Assembly: GCF_907165195.1 (NCBI RefSeq)
Contig: NZ_OU015584.1
Coordinates: forward strand, 1,178,001 to 1,242,000
DNA length: 64,000 bases
Origin: Parvicella tangerina
GTDB lineage: Bacteria > Bacteroidota > Bacteroidia > Flavobacteriales_D > Parvicellaceae
Reading direction: 5' to 3'
The translations under genes were made by a program, and so were the position numbers. Below the pieces are notes generated by a model that saw only the letters and a program-made list of their open reading frames with translations, had not been told where the DNA came from and searched no databases. Below are positions 53,659 through 63,239 of this stretch, piece by piece. Numbering within the stretch: position 1 is the first letter of the stretch; every line of letters begins with the position of its first letter.

Positions 53659-56600
53659 ATGAAACTCTACCTACTACAACTAATAACTATTTTAGTTTTT
53701 ACAGCACCTCTAAAGGATATAGCTGCTCAGTCTGATTCTGCGCGAATTGCTCAAGCAGAGATTGGGTTAAAAGTTTATTATACTTTTCAATCGACCAGAG
53801 ATTACGTTGAAGATACGTATAATGAAAGTCCGCTTCAATTTAAGATGAGACATTCAAGATTGTTACATGATTTTTCTAAAAATGTGATTGATTTGTATGT
53901 CGCTGAGAATTTCGATTTTGATACTATTGATTCGTATTTTAGAAATTACTTGAGCGTAGAACTTCCAGCAGGTGGCAATATTTCAAAGCCAGATCACTTT
54001 AATAATGACTCTGACAATCCATTTTTTACCAAAGCGCCCAACGGACCATGCGTGAATATGGATTTTGAAGAAGGAACACTCAATGGCTGGGAGATGTACG
54101 AGGGGGATGTTAATGGCAATCCAGCTGAGATAGTCAACACCACGCAAATAGCAACGCCCGGTGCACACCATACGATCATGACGCCTGGAGCAGATCCGGT
54201 GGTTGGAATTCCTACAACCAATCCTAATGGAGGAAACTTTTCCTTAAGACTAGGAGATGGAACAGGAACGGGTGCAAGAGCAGCCAGTATCAGACAAACT
54301 TTCTTAGTTGATGCAACGAATGCCGTTTTTACATATAGTTATGCCGTGGTTTTAGAGGATCCTTCGGGTCATACACTTGGAGAAAAGCCGTTCTTCAAGG
54401 TAAATATGTACGATCAAAGTGGAAACCCAATTGCTTGTGGTGAGTATCAGGTGGTTGCAAGTTCTGGACTAGACGCTTCTTGGACGAATTATGGTGCAGG
54501 CTGGTATCGAGATTGGCAAACTGTTTTTGCTCCGTTAGACGCTTACATTGGTCAAAACGTGACCATCGAGTTCATATCAGGGGATTGTGATCAAAGTGGG
54601 CATTATGGATATGCCTATGTAGATGCAGAATGTTCACCTTTAGAAATTATTCCTCCTGGAACGCTTATATGCGATAATAACCCTGTAACATTGGATGCGC
54701 CAGCTGGAGCGGCTTCATACTTGTGGAATACTGGGTCTACAAATCAGAGTATAACAACATCTACTCCTGGTAGTTATAGTGTTGAAGTCGTCCCTATACA
54801 AGGTGCAGCCTGTTCCATAACCATTAACGCCACCGTCAGTGGAGCTTCTGGAGCCCCCGTGGCAGATTTTTCGGCCGTACCGACAAACGTATGTGTGGGG
54901 GAGACCATTGATTTTACGGATTTGTCTACAGCAACCAATGGTGCTGCGGTAGATTATTGGGATTATAACTTTGGTGATGGCTCTGTGAATGCTTCGGTGG
55001 CGGATCCATCCCATACTTATGCCGCTGATGGTACTTATGATGTGCAATTCGTTGCGGGTGTTCTGGTGCCTGGCCAGGGAGGGTGTTATGATACGGTAGT
55101 GCAGACTGTAACAGTGACCCCTTCACCAACAGCAGGGTTTACAAATACAACAGTTTGTGAGGGTACAGCAACAGATTTTACAGATACTTCCGTTGATGCT
55201 ACTGGTATTGCAACCTATGAGTGGGATTTTACAGATGACGGGACTATTGATAGCCCTGCGCAGAATCCAAGTTTTACTTATCCTACTGCAGGAAACTATG
55301 ACGCAACATTAATTGTAACGTCCAATGGCGGTTGTACAGATACGCTAACCCAATCTGTTACGGTAAATGAATCTGCTCTAGCCTCCTTTAGTCAAACGGA
55401 TGTTTGTGAGGGAAATACAATGAGTTTTAACGATCTAAGCTCATCACCATCAGGCACAATAACCAACTGGGATTGGGATTTTGGAGATGGAACAGGAACG
55501 AGTATTGCTCAGAACCCTACTTATGATTATGCCAGTGCTGGCAGTTATGATGTGGTACTTTCAGTTCAGTCAACAGGAGGGTGTAGCGATGATACAACCA
55601 TAGCAGTAAATGTTTATGCTAATCCAGTAGCGGATTTCGTGGTGGATAATGTTTGTGATGGTGAAACCTATGATTTTGTGGATAGTTCAAATCCTAGTGG
55701 TAGTACAATAACAATATGGGAATGGGATTATGAGTCAGACGCTACGGTAGATTTTTCTGGACAGAATGGATCGAACCTTTATTCTTCAGCGGGCAATTAT
55801 GATGTGACCTTGTATGTAGAAACTCAGGAGGGGTGCTCCAATAGTGTTACACAGACTGTTGAGGTCTACGATTTACCCGTAGCTGATTTTACGGCAGCTC
55901 AGGAGTGTCAGGGAACCTCAATTCAGTTTACAGACCAATCGTCTAGTACGGATGGTACAATTACCAATTGGGACTGGGACTTTCAAACGAATGGTTCAAT
56001 TGATAACACGCAGCAGAATCCAAGTCACGTTATGGGTGCAGCAGGAAGCTACACTACTACATTGACAGTAACAACAGATCTTGGCTGTACAGATGATTTT
56101 TCTTCAACTGTTGTTGTGGACCCATTGCCTACCGCAGACTATGCTTGGTCTGACGTTTGTGATGGAAATGCAATGTCTTTTACAGATAATTCAAGTGTAG
56201 CTTCTGGAAGTATTACGAATTATCAATGGGATTTTGGCGATTTTACAGGAAGTAGCACCAATCAAAATGCTTCTTACACATATACTGGTTCAGGCACTTA
56301 TGATGTGGTGTTAGCGGTTACAACCGATCAAGGATGTGTTGGATCGCAGACTTACACGGTTGAAGTATTTGAGAACCCTGTCGTGGCGTTTACTTATGCT
56401 GATGAGTGTGATGGTGATGCCGTGAGTTTTGCAGATAATTCTAATATATATACAGCCACTTCTGCTACCTATGATTGGGATTTTACCTCAGATGGGACAA
56501 CGGATTTTACTGGCCTGGCGATAGATCATACTTATCCTTCGGATGGGTCGTATTTTGTAACTTTATCGGTTTTGACGTCTGAAGGATGTACTGGAGAGGC

Positions 56601-57939
56601 TACTGAAGAGGTTGTTATTCATCCTTTGCCTATACCAGCCTTTACTGGGCAAAACTTATGTCAGGGATCCACCGTTGATTTTACAAATACTTCTAGTATA
56701 TCCTCAGGATCTATTGTATCTCAGTTTTGGGACTTCGGAAACGGTAATACAAGTGCTGCTTTAGAACCTTCAGAAACGTTTGGAGCGGAAGGTGTTTACA
56801 ATGTTGTTTTGGAGACAACATCAGATCAAGGATGTGCAGCCTCAACAAGTTCTCCGATTGAAGTGTATCCAATTCCGAATGCTCAGTTCATTACAGCCGA
56901 TGTTTGCGATGAGTCAAACGTATCCTTTACGGATTTTAGTAATGTATCTAATACTTATACTACCAACTCAATAGTATCTTGGGATTGGGATTTTGGAACT
57001 ACACCTGCAACAGGAGCACAAGGACAATTTGCTAACCATACTTATGACGGGCCAGGTACTTACACGGTGACATTAGATGTTGAAACAAATAGAGGTTGTA
57101 CGGATTCCTATCAGTATGATGTTACGGTTTATCCTAACCCTGAAGTCAGTTTTGAATCGCCCAATCCAGACGGCTGTACAGAATGGTGTCCTACTATCAA
57201 TAACACGAGTAGTATAGCCTCTGGAACAAACAGTTCTTATTTGTGGAACATGGGCGATGGAACAGTATTGACGGATGAGAATCCTGCGCATTGTTTTACG
57301 AATACTTCTCTCGTAGATGTTAGCTATACCGTTTCTCTTACCGTAACTAGTGATTTTGGATGTACAACGAGTTTGACTGAGTCGGATTTTATAACTGTTT
57401 ATCCAGAGCCTGTAGCTGAGTTCAGCCATGACCCTATAGTTGGAGATATTTATAATCCAACCATTGAGTTTACTAATGAATCTTTAATTGCAGACTTGAA
57501 TAGTTGGAATTTTGATGATTTGGGTTCATCAACAGAAGAACACCCTACATTCACATTTCCTGATCAGGACAGTGGAATCTATGAGGTATGTCTGTATGTA
57601 GAAACATTCAATGGTTGTACTAACTATGTATGTCACAATGTTGAGATTGAAGGTTACTCAAATATATTTGTTCCTAATGCGTTCACTCCAGATGATGACG
57701 GTATTAATGATCTGTTTCAACCTTCTGTGTTTGGTTTTTCAGAAGAAGGATATGAACTTATGGTTTTTGATAGATGGGGGTTGTTGATCTATAGTTCTAC
57801 CAGTCTTCAAGGAGCATGGGACGGAACTTACAAAGGCCAACCTTGCTTGATGGATACCTATGTTTGGAAGATCAAGGCGACAGATAAATACACAGGTGAA
57901 GATAAATCCTTCTTGGGCCATATCAATCTGATACGTTAA
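53659..57939 (+). CDS. Giant secreted PKD-repeat protein with gliding-motility C-terminal domain
   Basis: The ATG at 53659 gives 1426 residues with signal peptide MKLYLLQLITILVFTAPL. After about 120 residues comes a lectin/jelly-roll-like region (DFEEGTLNGWEMYEG to YVDAEC, about 130-330). A short Ig-like domain follows (TLICDNNPVTLDAPAGAASY), then 11 PKD-type repeats (about 400-1320), most carrying a VCxG cysteine and a second GC cysteine. It ends in a CHU_C/T9SS type B sorting domain (VPNAFTPDDDGINDLF to the end), so it is probably exported by type IX secretion and attached to the surface as an adhesin. Confidence 0.9.
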   Translation: MKLYLLQLITILVFTAPLKDIAAQSDSARIAQAEIGLKVYYTFQSTRDYVEDTYNESPLQFKMRHSRLLHDFSKNVIDLYVAENFDFDTIDSYFRNYLSVELPAGGNISKPDHFNNDSDNPFFTKAPNGPCVNMDFEEGTLNGWEMYEGDVNGNPAEIVNTTQIATPGAHHTIMTPGADPVVGIPTTNPNGGNFSLRLGDGTGTGARAASIRQTFLVDATNAVFTYSYAVVLEDPSGHTLGEKPFFKVNMYDQSGNPIACGEYQVVASSGLDASWTNYGAGWYRDWQTVFAPLDAYIGQNVTIEFISGDCDQSGHYGYAYVDAECSPLEIIPPGTLICDNNPVTLDAPAGAASYLWNTGSTNQSITTSTPGSYSVEVVPIQGAACSITINATVSGASGAPVADFSAVPTNVCVGETIDFTDLSTATNGAAVDYWDYNFGDGSVNASVADPSHTYAADGTYDVQFVAGVLVPGQGGCYDTVVQTVTVTPSPTAGFTNTTVCEGTATDFTDTSVDATGIATYEWDFTDDGTIDSPAQNPSFTYPTAGNYDATLIVTSNGGCTDTLTQSVTVNESALASFSQTDVCEGNTMSFNDLSSSPSGTITNWDWDFGDGTGTSIAQNPTYDYASAGSYDVVLSVQSTGGCSDDTTIAVNVYANPVADFVVDNVCDGETYDFVDSSNPSGSTITIWEWDYESDATVDFSGQNGSNLYSSAGNYDVTLYVETQEGCSNSVTQTVEVYDLPVADFTAAQECQGTSIQFTDQSSSTDGTITNWDWDFQTNGSIDNTQQNPSHVMGAAGSYTTTLTVTTDLGCTDDFSSTVVVDPLPTADYAWSDVCDGNAMSFTDNSSVASGSITNYQWDFGDFTGSSTNQNASYTYTGSGTYDVVLAVTTDQGCVGSQTYTVEVFENPVVAFTYADECDGDAVSFADNSNIYTATSATYDWDFTSDGTTDFTGLAIDHTYPSDGSYFVTLSVLTSEGCTGEATEEVVIHPLPIPAFTGQNLCQGSTVDFTNTSSISSGSIVSQFWDFGNGNTSAALEPSETFGAEGVYNVVLETTSDQGCAASTSSPIEVYPIPNAQFITADVCDESNVSFTDFSNVSNTYTTNSIVSWDWDFGTTPATGAQGQFANHTYDGPGTYTVTLDVETNRGCTDSYQYDVTVYPNPEVSFESPNPDGCTEWCPTINNTSSIASGTNSSYLWNMGDGTVLTDENPAHCFTNTSLVDVSYTVSLTVTSDFGCTTSLTESDFITVYPEPVAEFSHDPIVGDIYNPTIEFTNESLIADLNSWNFDDLGSSTEEHPTFTFPDQDSGIYEVCLYVETFNGCTNYVCHNVEIEGYSNIFVPNAFTPDDDGINDLFQPSVFGFSEEGYELMVFDRWGLLIYSSTSLQGAWDGTYKGQPCLMDTYVWKIKATDKYTGEDKSFLGHINLIR

Positions 57940-57955
57940 ATACGGAGGATATACT

Positions 57956-57963
57956 TACATTTG
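57956..57963 (+). promoter_or_regulatory. Possible promoter (-7 element) for the decarboxylase gene
   Basis: TACATTTG is an exact TAnnTTTG match that overlaps the TTG at 57961 and leaves almost no leader before the ATG at 57970. A GGAGG at 57944-57948 supports reading from 57961 instead, so promoter and start are ambiguous. Confidence 0.35.
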
Positions 57964-58848
57964 TCTGGAATGACAGAGATAAAGTATATCAACAGAGAAA
58001 CGAATTCGCTTGAAACAGAGGAAGTACCTGGATCAGGTGCTATGCATTTCCTTTATGGAAACCCTATTGGCAAATTCTCTCTTTGGTTTTTTATCAAGAG
58101 AAAAGTATTTAGTTCCTGGTTTGGTAAATACATGAGCTCAAAACGATCGGCTAAGAAGATCCCAGGTTTTGTAGAAAGTCATAATATTGACCTTAGTCAG
58201 TATGTTGTTCCAGATGGAGGATTTCAAAGTTTTAATGATTTCTTTTACCGTAAAATTAAAGCAGACCAGCGTCCAATAGGAGAAGGGGTTATTTCGCCTG
58301 CTGATGGTAGGATATTGGTTTTTCCAACAATCACTGACGCATCCAAGTTTTATGTGAAAGGAAAGACGTTTGATCTAATTGAGTTCTTAAGGGATGAACA
58401 ACTAGCACAATTGTTTAATGAAGGTTCTTTATGCGTAGTGAGATTAGCGCCAGTTGATTATCATCGCTATCACTTCCCTGTGGGTGGGGTGCCGTCAGAA
58501 AGTAAGTTGATTAACGGGTATTATTATTCTGTTTCGCCAATCGCTCTTCAAAAGAACTTCCAGATATTTTTAGAGAATAAGAGAGAATATTCAGTGCTAA
58601 AAACAGCGTCTCATGGGAAGGTTTTGATCTGTGATGTAGGGGCGACATTGACAGCAGGGATTCAACAAACCTATGTTGCAGGAAAAAGTGTTAACAAAGG
58701 AGATGAGAAGGGGTACTTCTATTTTGGCGGCTCAACATTAATCCTTCTTTTTGAGAAAGATGCCATAACCTTTTCAAAAGATCTTATTGAGAACACGCAC
58801 AATGGATTTGAGACACTTGTAAAAATGGGAGAAACTATTGGTAAGTAA
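57961..58848 (+). CDS. Phosphatidylserine decarboxylase-like protein
   Basis: The 295-residue product (TTG start; ATG at 57970 is the alternative) belongs to the PSD-related family: SFNDFFYRKIKADQRPI, VISPADGRILVFP (His-free ADGR motif), APVDYHRYHFPVGG with the catalytic His, and the self-cleavage site FGGST with its Ser near residue 258. The serine becomes the pyruvoyl cofactor after autocleavage. It makes phosphatidylethanolamine at the membrane. Length and motif set fit the PSD-type found in Bacteroidota and eukaryote-like branches. Confidence 0.88.
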   Translation: MSGMTEIKYINRETNSLETEEVPGSGAMHFLYGNPIGKFSLWFFIKRKVFSSWFGKYMSSKRSAKKIPGFVESHNIDLSQYVVPDGGFQSFNDFFYRKIKADQRPIGEGVISPADGRILVFPTITDASKFYVKGKTFDLIEFLRDEQLAQLFNEGSLCVVRLAPVDYHRYHFPVGGVPSESKLINGYYYSVSPIALQKNFQIFLENKREYSVLKTASHGKVLICDVGATLTAGIQQTYVAGKSVNKGDEKGYFYFGGSTLILLFEKDAITFSKDLIENTHNGFETLVKMGETIGK

Positions 58849-58902
58849 TATTCGTATAGGGAAGTCGTTACCGTGCTTAAGTTCTTGGGTAAAATTTGTA
58901 GG

Positions 58903-61900
58903 ATGAGATCATTACTCAGTTTTGTAATAATGCTATTGACGCTATCATTCCTGAGTCAGGAGTATAGTTTCGTACAATATTCTGTTGAGGATGGATTACC
59001 ACAAACGCAAGTCTATGCACTTTCTTCCGATGACCAGGGTTATTTATGGTTAGGAACTGCTGGTGGCGCTGCGAAATTCAATGGGAAGGAGTTTAAGCAT
59101 TACGGAACATCGAATGGTTTGGTCGATAATAATGTGTCTGATGTAAAACAATACGCTGGTTACACATGGATATTTACTAACAAAGGAGTGACAAGAATAG
59201 TTGGTAAAGAAGTGGTTACCTATGATCTGATGGAGGCGCTGAAAGGAGGATACGTCTCAACAGCAGGTTTTCGTTCGGAGACCAACTCATTGATAATCGC
59301 CAATAAAAATGAAGTAATCTTTGAAATAGAATTGAACGATCATGGCGAATTACTCTTAGAATCCTCATCACAAATAGTTTTAGATCATCATTATGAGAAT
59401 GTCAGAAAAATTTATGAAGACAGCGGACATGATGTTTGGATAATGGGAGATGGGTTACTCGGTTATTTAGATGGTAATAACGTTTGGAATGAAGTTGTAA
59501 TTAAAGGCTCTTCTCATAATGTTTCCGATATGGAAGAAGATAAGAATGGAGACTATTGGCTGAGTGTTTACGATGAAGGAATCTATCATTGGAAAAAGGG
59601 AGTACAGGAGCATTATACTTACGAAGATGGATTAATTTCTTCTCTGATTCGTAATATCTTTATTGATACCGAAGGTCGGATTTGGTGTGCGAGTAAAAGC
59701 GGAGTCTCTGTCTTAAGGGATGATGGCTTTTCAAATTTTAATACTAATAATGGTTTGCCAAGCGATAATATTGAAACGATATGCGAGGATCGGGAAGGAA
59801 ACATTTGGTTGGCCAGTGATGGGGCTGGAGCATTTCGGTTTACGAGTGATGAATTTGTTAACTATCCTGTTTCTAGTGGGCTAAAGACAGAGTATGTGAT
59901 GACTGGCTTTCAAGATAAGTCTGGAGATTACTGGTTTGGAACCTACAACAATGGAATTGTCAGATACGATGGTCAGAATTATGATTATTTTAACGTAGAG
60001 AACGGTAAAATTCTCAACAATGTAGTTTGGAGTTCGCTTGAAGACACAGAGGGACGATTTTGGTTTGGGACATCAAACGGTTTGGTCTTGTTTGAAGAAG
60101 GTGAGATTGAGAACTTCTCCGCAGTTGATTGGTTACCTTCTGATAAAATTACATCCATCTACGAGCCTTCTGGGACACACAGTGTGTGGTTTGGAACATC
60201 TAAAGGATTGGGAGTGTATGGGGAAGATACTTCCTATGCGGTCCCTTCATCTGAAAATCTGTCCTTAAAAAGCATTCGAGCCATGGAAAAAGGTATCAAT
60301 GACCAAATCTGGTTAGGTACCTCTAACGGAATAGTTGTTTCTGATGGCAGTTTTTTTGAACCATGGATCAATAATGATCAACTCGAAGATAAGTTAGTGT
60401 ACTGTATTAAGAACTACAAAGATTCACTTTGGTTTATTGGTACGAGTAATGGCCTTTATTATACAGACGGTATTCACGTGGAGCGAATGACACTGCACAC
60501 CTCTTTTGGCGCTAACTTTATTAATTTCCTCGATATCGAACGAGAAAGATACCTGTGGGTTGGGACTAATAATGGAGTGTTTGAGGTTGATTTGCCTAAT
60601 TATTTAAAATCGAGTGATCAAGGAATCCTCCATCATAGAAGAAATAGTGGTCTTAAAAGTGTTGAGACCAACCTCAATGCTGTTTTTGTAGATACGAAGA
60701 ATCGTGTTTGGATGGGAACAGGTAAGGGCACGGTGAGATTTGATCGTTCGAAAAGAAGAAATAATATTGTTGACTTGATTCCTATGGTTCAGATTGTTGA
60801 GATGCAGCTGGACCTTAAATCTACGGATTGGTCTCATTTTACTGATGAAGTCAATACTACGACCGAGCTCCCTGAGCATCTGAGCTTGTCTTTCAGGGAG
60901 AACTATTTAACCTTTTATTTTGAAGGAGTGAGTTTGTCTCATCCAGATGAAGTAGTGTACAAGATAAAACTGGATGGTTTAGATGAGGATTGGACCCCCC
61001 CTATCGAACAAAACTCGTTCACTTACCCTAATCTTTCTTATGGAAACTACACATTCAGTGTGATAGCGAGTATTGATGGAAAGAATTGGTCCGCCCCAGT
61101 GTCTGTTTCGTTTGAGATTCGAAAGCCCTATTACCTGACTTGGTGGTTTATCTCAATCATGTTTATGTTCACTTTTGCATTGATCTATCTGATCTATCGC
61201 AGACGAAAAATGATTCGAGAGCAAAAGCTGAGGACCGAGAAACTGTATTATAAATCTAGGTTGTTGACATTGGAGCAGCAAACGTTAAATGCAAGTATGA
61301 ACAGGCATTTTATCTTCAATGCACTTAACTCGATTCAGTATTATATTAATACGCAGGATAGAATTTCAGCGAATAAATACCTAACCAGCTTTGCCAAGTT
61401 GATCAGAAAAAATTTGGACTCATCGGTTAATGACACAGGAACTGTTACACTTCATGATGAATTAGAAAGGCTAGAGCTTTATATCTCATTAGAACACATG
61501 AGGTTTCAAAAGAAATTCGATTATGAGATTAACGTTGATGAATCCCTCGATCAGGAGTCGATTCAAATTCCGCCAATGATTCTTCAGCCATTTGTAGAAA
61601 ATTCCATCTGGCATGGACTACTTCCTCAGGAAACTGGAGGTAAGATTTGGGTGCGCATTTTTCCAAGAGGTAAGAATATTGTTTTTGAAATTGAAGACAA
61701 CGGTATCGGAATTGAAGAAAGTAGAAAATCTAAAACGGATAATTCACATCATTCGAAAGGAATGCTGATTACCTCAGGTAGAATTGACATCCTTAAGAAA
61801 GTGACTCAGCAAAAGATGACTATTGTTGGTCCCTATCAGATTAATAATAAAGATGGATCTCCAAAGGGAACCAGAGTTGAACTTGTTTTGGAGCGGGAAG

Positions 61901-61905
61901 TGTAA
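58903..61905 (+). CDS. Propeller-sensor histidine kinase (LytS-type)
   Basis: The ATG at 58903 (a GTG ten codons earlier is the alternative) gives 1000 residues with a signal peptide. Two consecutive 'two-component regulator propeller' sensors cover about 30-600; repeats such as EDREGNIWLASDGAGAFRF and DTEGRIWCASKSGVSVL are visible. A Y_Y_Y domain (about 670-740) and one membrane helix (WWFISIMFMFTFALIYLIY) follow. The cytoplasmic part has MNRHFIFNALNSIQ (Arg for the usual Pro before His), an N-box-like PFVENSIWHG and EDNGIGIEES. No response-regulator gene adjoins it. An external signal, perhaps a glycan, is likely. Confidence 0.85.
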   Translation: MRSLLSFVIMLLTLSFLSQEYSFVQYSVEDGLPQTQVYALSSDDQGYLWLGTAGGAAKFNGKEFKHYGTSNGLVDNNVSDVKQYAGYTWIFTNKGVTRIVGKEVVTYDLMEALKGGYVSTAGFRSETNSLIIANKNEVIFEIELNDHGELLLESSSQIVLDHHYENVRKIYEDSGHDVWIMGDGLLGYLDGNNVWNEVVIKGSSHNVSDMEEDKNGDYWLSVYDEGIYHWKKGVQEHYTYEDGLISSLIRNIFIDTEGRIWCASKSGVSVLRDDGFSNFNTNNGLPSDNIETICEDREGNIWLASDGAGAFRFTSDEFVNYPVSSGLKTEYVMTGFQDKSGDYWFGTYNNGIVRYDGQNYDYFNVENGKILNNVVWSSLEDTEGRFWFGTSNGLVLFEEGEIENFSAVDWLPSDKITSIYEPSGTHSVWFGTSKGLGVYGEDTSYAVPSSENLSLKSIRAMEKGINDQIWLGTSNGIVVSDGSFFEPWINNDQLEDKLVYCIKNYKDSLWFIGTSNGLYYTDGIHVERMTLHTSFGANFINFLDIERERYLWVGTNNGVFEVDLPNYLKSSDQGILHHRRNSGLKSVETNLNAVFVDTKNRVWMGTGKGTVRFDRSKRRNNIVDLIPMVQIVEMQLDLKSTDWSHFTDEVNTTTELPEHLSLSFRENYLTFYFEGVSLSHPDEVVYKIKLDGLDEDWTPPIEQNSFTYPNLSYGNYTFSVIASIDGKNWSAPVSVSFEIRKPYYLTWWFISIMFMFTFALIYLIYRRRKMIREQKLRTEKLYYKSRLLTLEQQTLNASMNRHFIFNALNSIQYYINTQDRISANKYLTSFAKLIRKNLDSSVNDTGTVTLHDELERLELYISLEHMRFQKKFDYEINVDESLDQESIQIPPMILQPFVENSIWHGLLPQETGGKIWVRIFPRGKNIVFEIEDNGIGIEESRKSKTDNSHHSKGMLITSGRIDILKKVTQQKMTIVGPYQINNKDGSPKGTRVELVLEREV

Positions 61906-61933
61906 CTTTTTTGTGTTTTATAGGTAAAAGAAG

Positions 61934-61964
61934 TTGCAAGTTTAAATATATTATACTATATTTG
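61934..61964 (+). promoter_or_regulatory. Complete Bacteroidota promoter (-33 TTG, -7 TATATTTG)
   Basis: TTG at 61934-61936 and TATATTTG at 61957-61964 are separated by 20 bases, an excellent fit to the Bacteroidota consensus. The element lies 24 bases before the ATG of the acidic lipoprotein gene. Confidence 0.65.
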
Positions 61965-61988
61965 TTTTATTAAGTGTATTTTATACGA

Positions 61989-62237
61989 ATGAGAATAGAA
62001 AAATTAATATCAGTTTTGGTAGTTTTATCACTGCTTTTTGTGGTGAGTTGCTCCAAGTTTGAACCTCTCAATGAGAAAAAAGTAGAGAGTGTGAAGGCAG
62101 TTGGTGATGTTGATAATGATAACTTACAAGATAAGGCATTAGGAGGGGAAGATGAGTCAGGTTCATCTACGATTACTGATCCTGATCACGATGAAGATCA
62201 CGACAAGGATGATAGTGCCGAATCAAAACAAGGCTAA
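61989..62237 (+). CDS. Small acidic lipoprotein
   Basis: The ATG at 61989 gives 82 residues; an in-frame GTG five codons upstream is less likely. The signal peptide ends with lipobox FVVSC (Cys about residue 22). The mature part is almost entirely acidic and polar, with a DPDHDEDHDKDDS tail rich in Asp and His. Such a tail could bind Ca2+, Zn2+ or other cations; no known family fits. It has its own strong promoter and a clean terminator, so it is a monocistronic, probably well-expressed gene. Confidence 0.75.
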   Translation: MRIEKLISVLVVLSLLFVVSCSKFEPLNEKKVESVKAVGDVDNDNLQDKALGGEDESGSSTITDPDHDEDHDKDDSAESKQG

Positions 62238-62260
62238 GAAAAAGCTTAAAATATATTGAT

Positions 62261-62292
62261 AGACCATTCGTTTGCGAATGGTCTTTTTTTTT
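62261..62292 (+). terminator. Intrinsic terminator after the acidic lipoprotein gene
   Basis: The stem AGACCATTCG pairs perfectly with CGAATGGTCT around a TTTG loop (62261-62284) and is followed by a run of T to 62292. It ends 2 bases before the ATG of the CPBP gene. Confidence 0.85.
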
Positions 62293-62294
62293 GT

Positions 62295-62912
62295 ATGAAT
62301 TCTGATCAGTTAAGAATAATTTTACTTGGAGCACTCACTTTGTTCCTATTTCCCTTGCTTGGCTTCTTGTTGTATTGGCTTATAGAAGGTGAATATATAT
62401 CCATACTGACCATCTTTAAAAGTGAATTTAATTTTGGCATCCAGCTCCTTATAGGGTCATTATATGGATTGGGAGCTGGGGTTGTTGCGTGGGAGTTAAT
62501 TCGATCAAAATTCATGAACCCGGTATTAGAAAAGTACGGGCAGGTTGTTAAATCACTAAACTTAAGTTGGGTGGTAATCGTATTTCTTAGCTTCAGCGCA
62601 GGGGTAGGTGAGGAGTTCTTTTTTAGAGGTGTTTTGCAGGATTACTTAGGAATCGTTATTACGGCTATAATATTTGTGCTAATACATGGCTATTTAAATC
62701 CTTTTGACAAAATTATTTTCGTCTATGGACTAATGATGACAGTGATTATTATTGGCGTAGGTTTCATAGACAAATACATTGGTCTTACATCAGCAATGGT
62801 TGCTCACATGGTAATTGATGTAATTTTATTCTATAAGTTGTCAAATACTGACCTGCTTCAAGACCCTTTTTTTATCAAACAGGATGCTGACTTCTCTGAA
62901 AATAATCAATAA
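62295..62912 (+). CDS. CPBP family intramembrane metalloprotease
   Basis: The ATG at 62295 is used; an upstream TTG would lie inside the terminator hairpin. The 205-residue protein has at least five hydrophobic segments and the three CPBP motifs: GVGEEFFFRGVL (EExxxR), VLIHGYLN (FxxxH type) and AHMVIDVIL (HxxxD in place of HxxxN). CPBP proteases, relatives of Rce1, cleave prenylated or other membrane substrates or act in bacteriocin immunity. The 3' end overlaps the convergent gene at 62875 by 38 bases. Confidence 0.82.
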   Translation: MNSDQLRIILLGALTLFLFPLLGFLLYWLIEGEYISILTIFKSEFNFGIQLLIGSLYGLGAGVVAWELIRSKFMNPVLEKYGQVVKSLNLSWVVIVFLSFSAGVGEEFFFRGVLQDYLGIVITAIIFVLIHGYLNPFDKIIFVYGLMMTVIIIGVGFIDKYIGLTSAMVAHMVIDVILFYKLSNTDLLQDPFFIKQDADFSENNQ

Positions 62913-63219
62913 TAGCTTCTTTGATCAGTTCTTCTTGCTCATTTTCATTTAATGCGGGGATATCATTGATTTTTTCGAAATGTGGCCAACCATCATCATC
63001 CTTGCCAACGAATTCATAATAACCATAAGGCTCTAATAGCGTGCAAATAGCAATATGCATGACCTCTATTTTTTGGTCTTTTTTGAGTTTTTGATACCCC
63101 AGATTTAACTCCTGTAGGCCAATAATGAAAATAATAGATTGAAGGTCTAGTGTCTCTTCGAAGTTCTCAGAAACTTCTGCCACTAAGCTGCGCCATTTTT
63201 TTTCTAACTCAAAATTCAT
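62875..63219 (-). CDS. Conserved hypothetical protein
   Basis: This is a 114-residue, alpha-rich cytosolic protein (MNFELEKKWRSLVAEVSENF, then SIIFIIGLQELNLGYQKL and MHIAICTLLEPYGYYEF) with a central acidic DDDGWPHFEKI segment. I recognise only that the LGYQKLKKDQKIEVMHIA type helix is common in Bacteroidota proteins of this size; no function is known. It begins 20 bases after the PorU2-like stop, likely in the same transcript, and its 3' end overlaps the CPBP gene by 38 bases. Confidence 0.6.
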   Translation of the reverse strand: MNFELEKKWRSLVAEVSENFEETLDLQSIIFIIGLQELNLGYQKLKKDQKIEVMHIAICTLLEPYGYYEFVGKDDDGWPHFEKINDIPALNENEQEELIKEAIIDYFQRSQHPV

Positions 63220-63239
63220 GAGGTAAAGTTATTCAAGAT

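Noticed and set aside
54715-55047. Minus-strand ORF of 110 codons inside the PKD protein gene
   Set aside because: It arises from repeat composition of the PKD region; low-complexity and without initiation signals.
53659-57939. CRISPR-like or tandem DNA repeat from the repetitive region
   Set aside because: The repetition is at protein-domain level (PKD units of about 80-85 residues) with divergent DNA; no short identical repeats with spacers.
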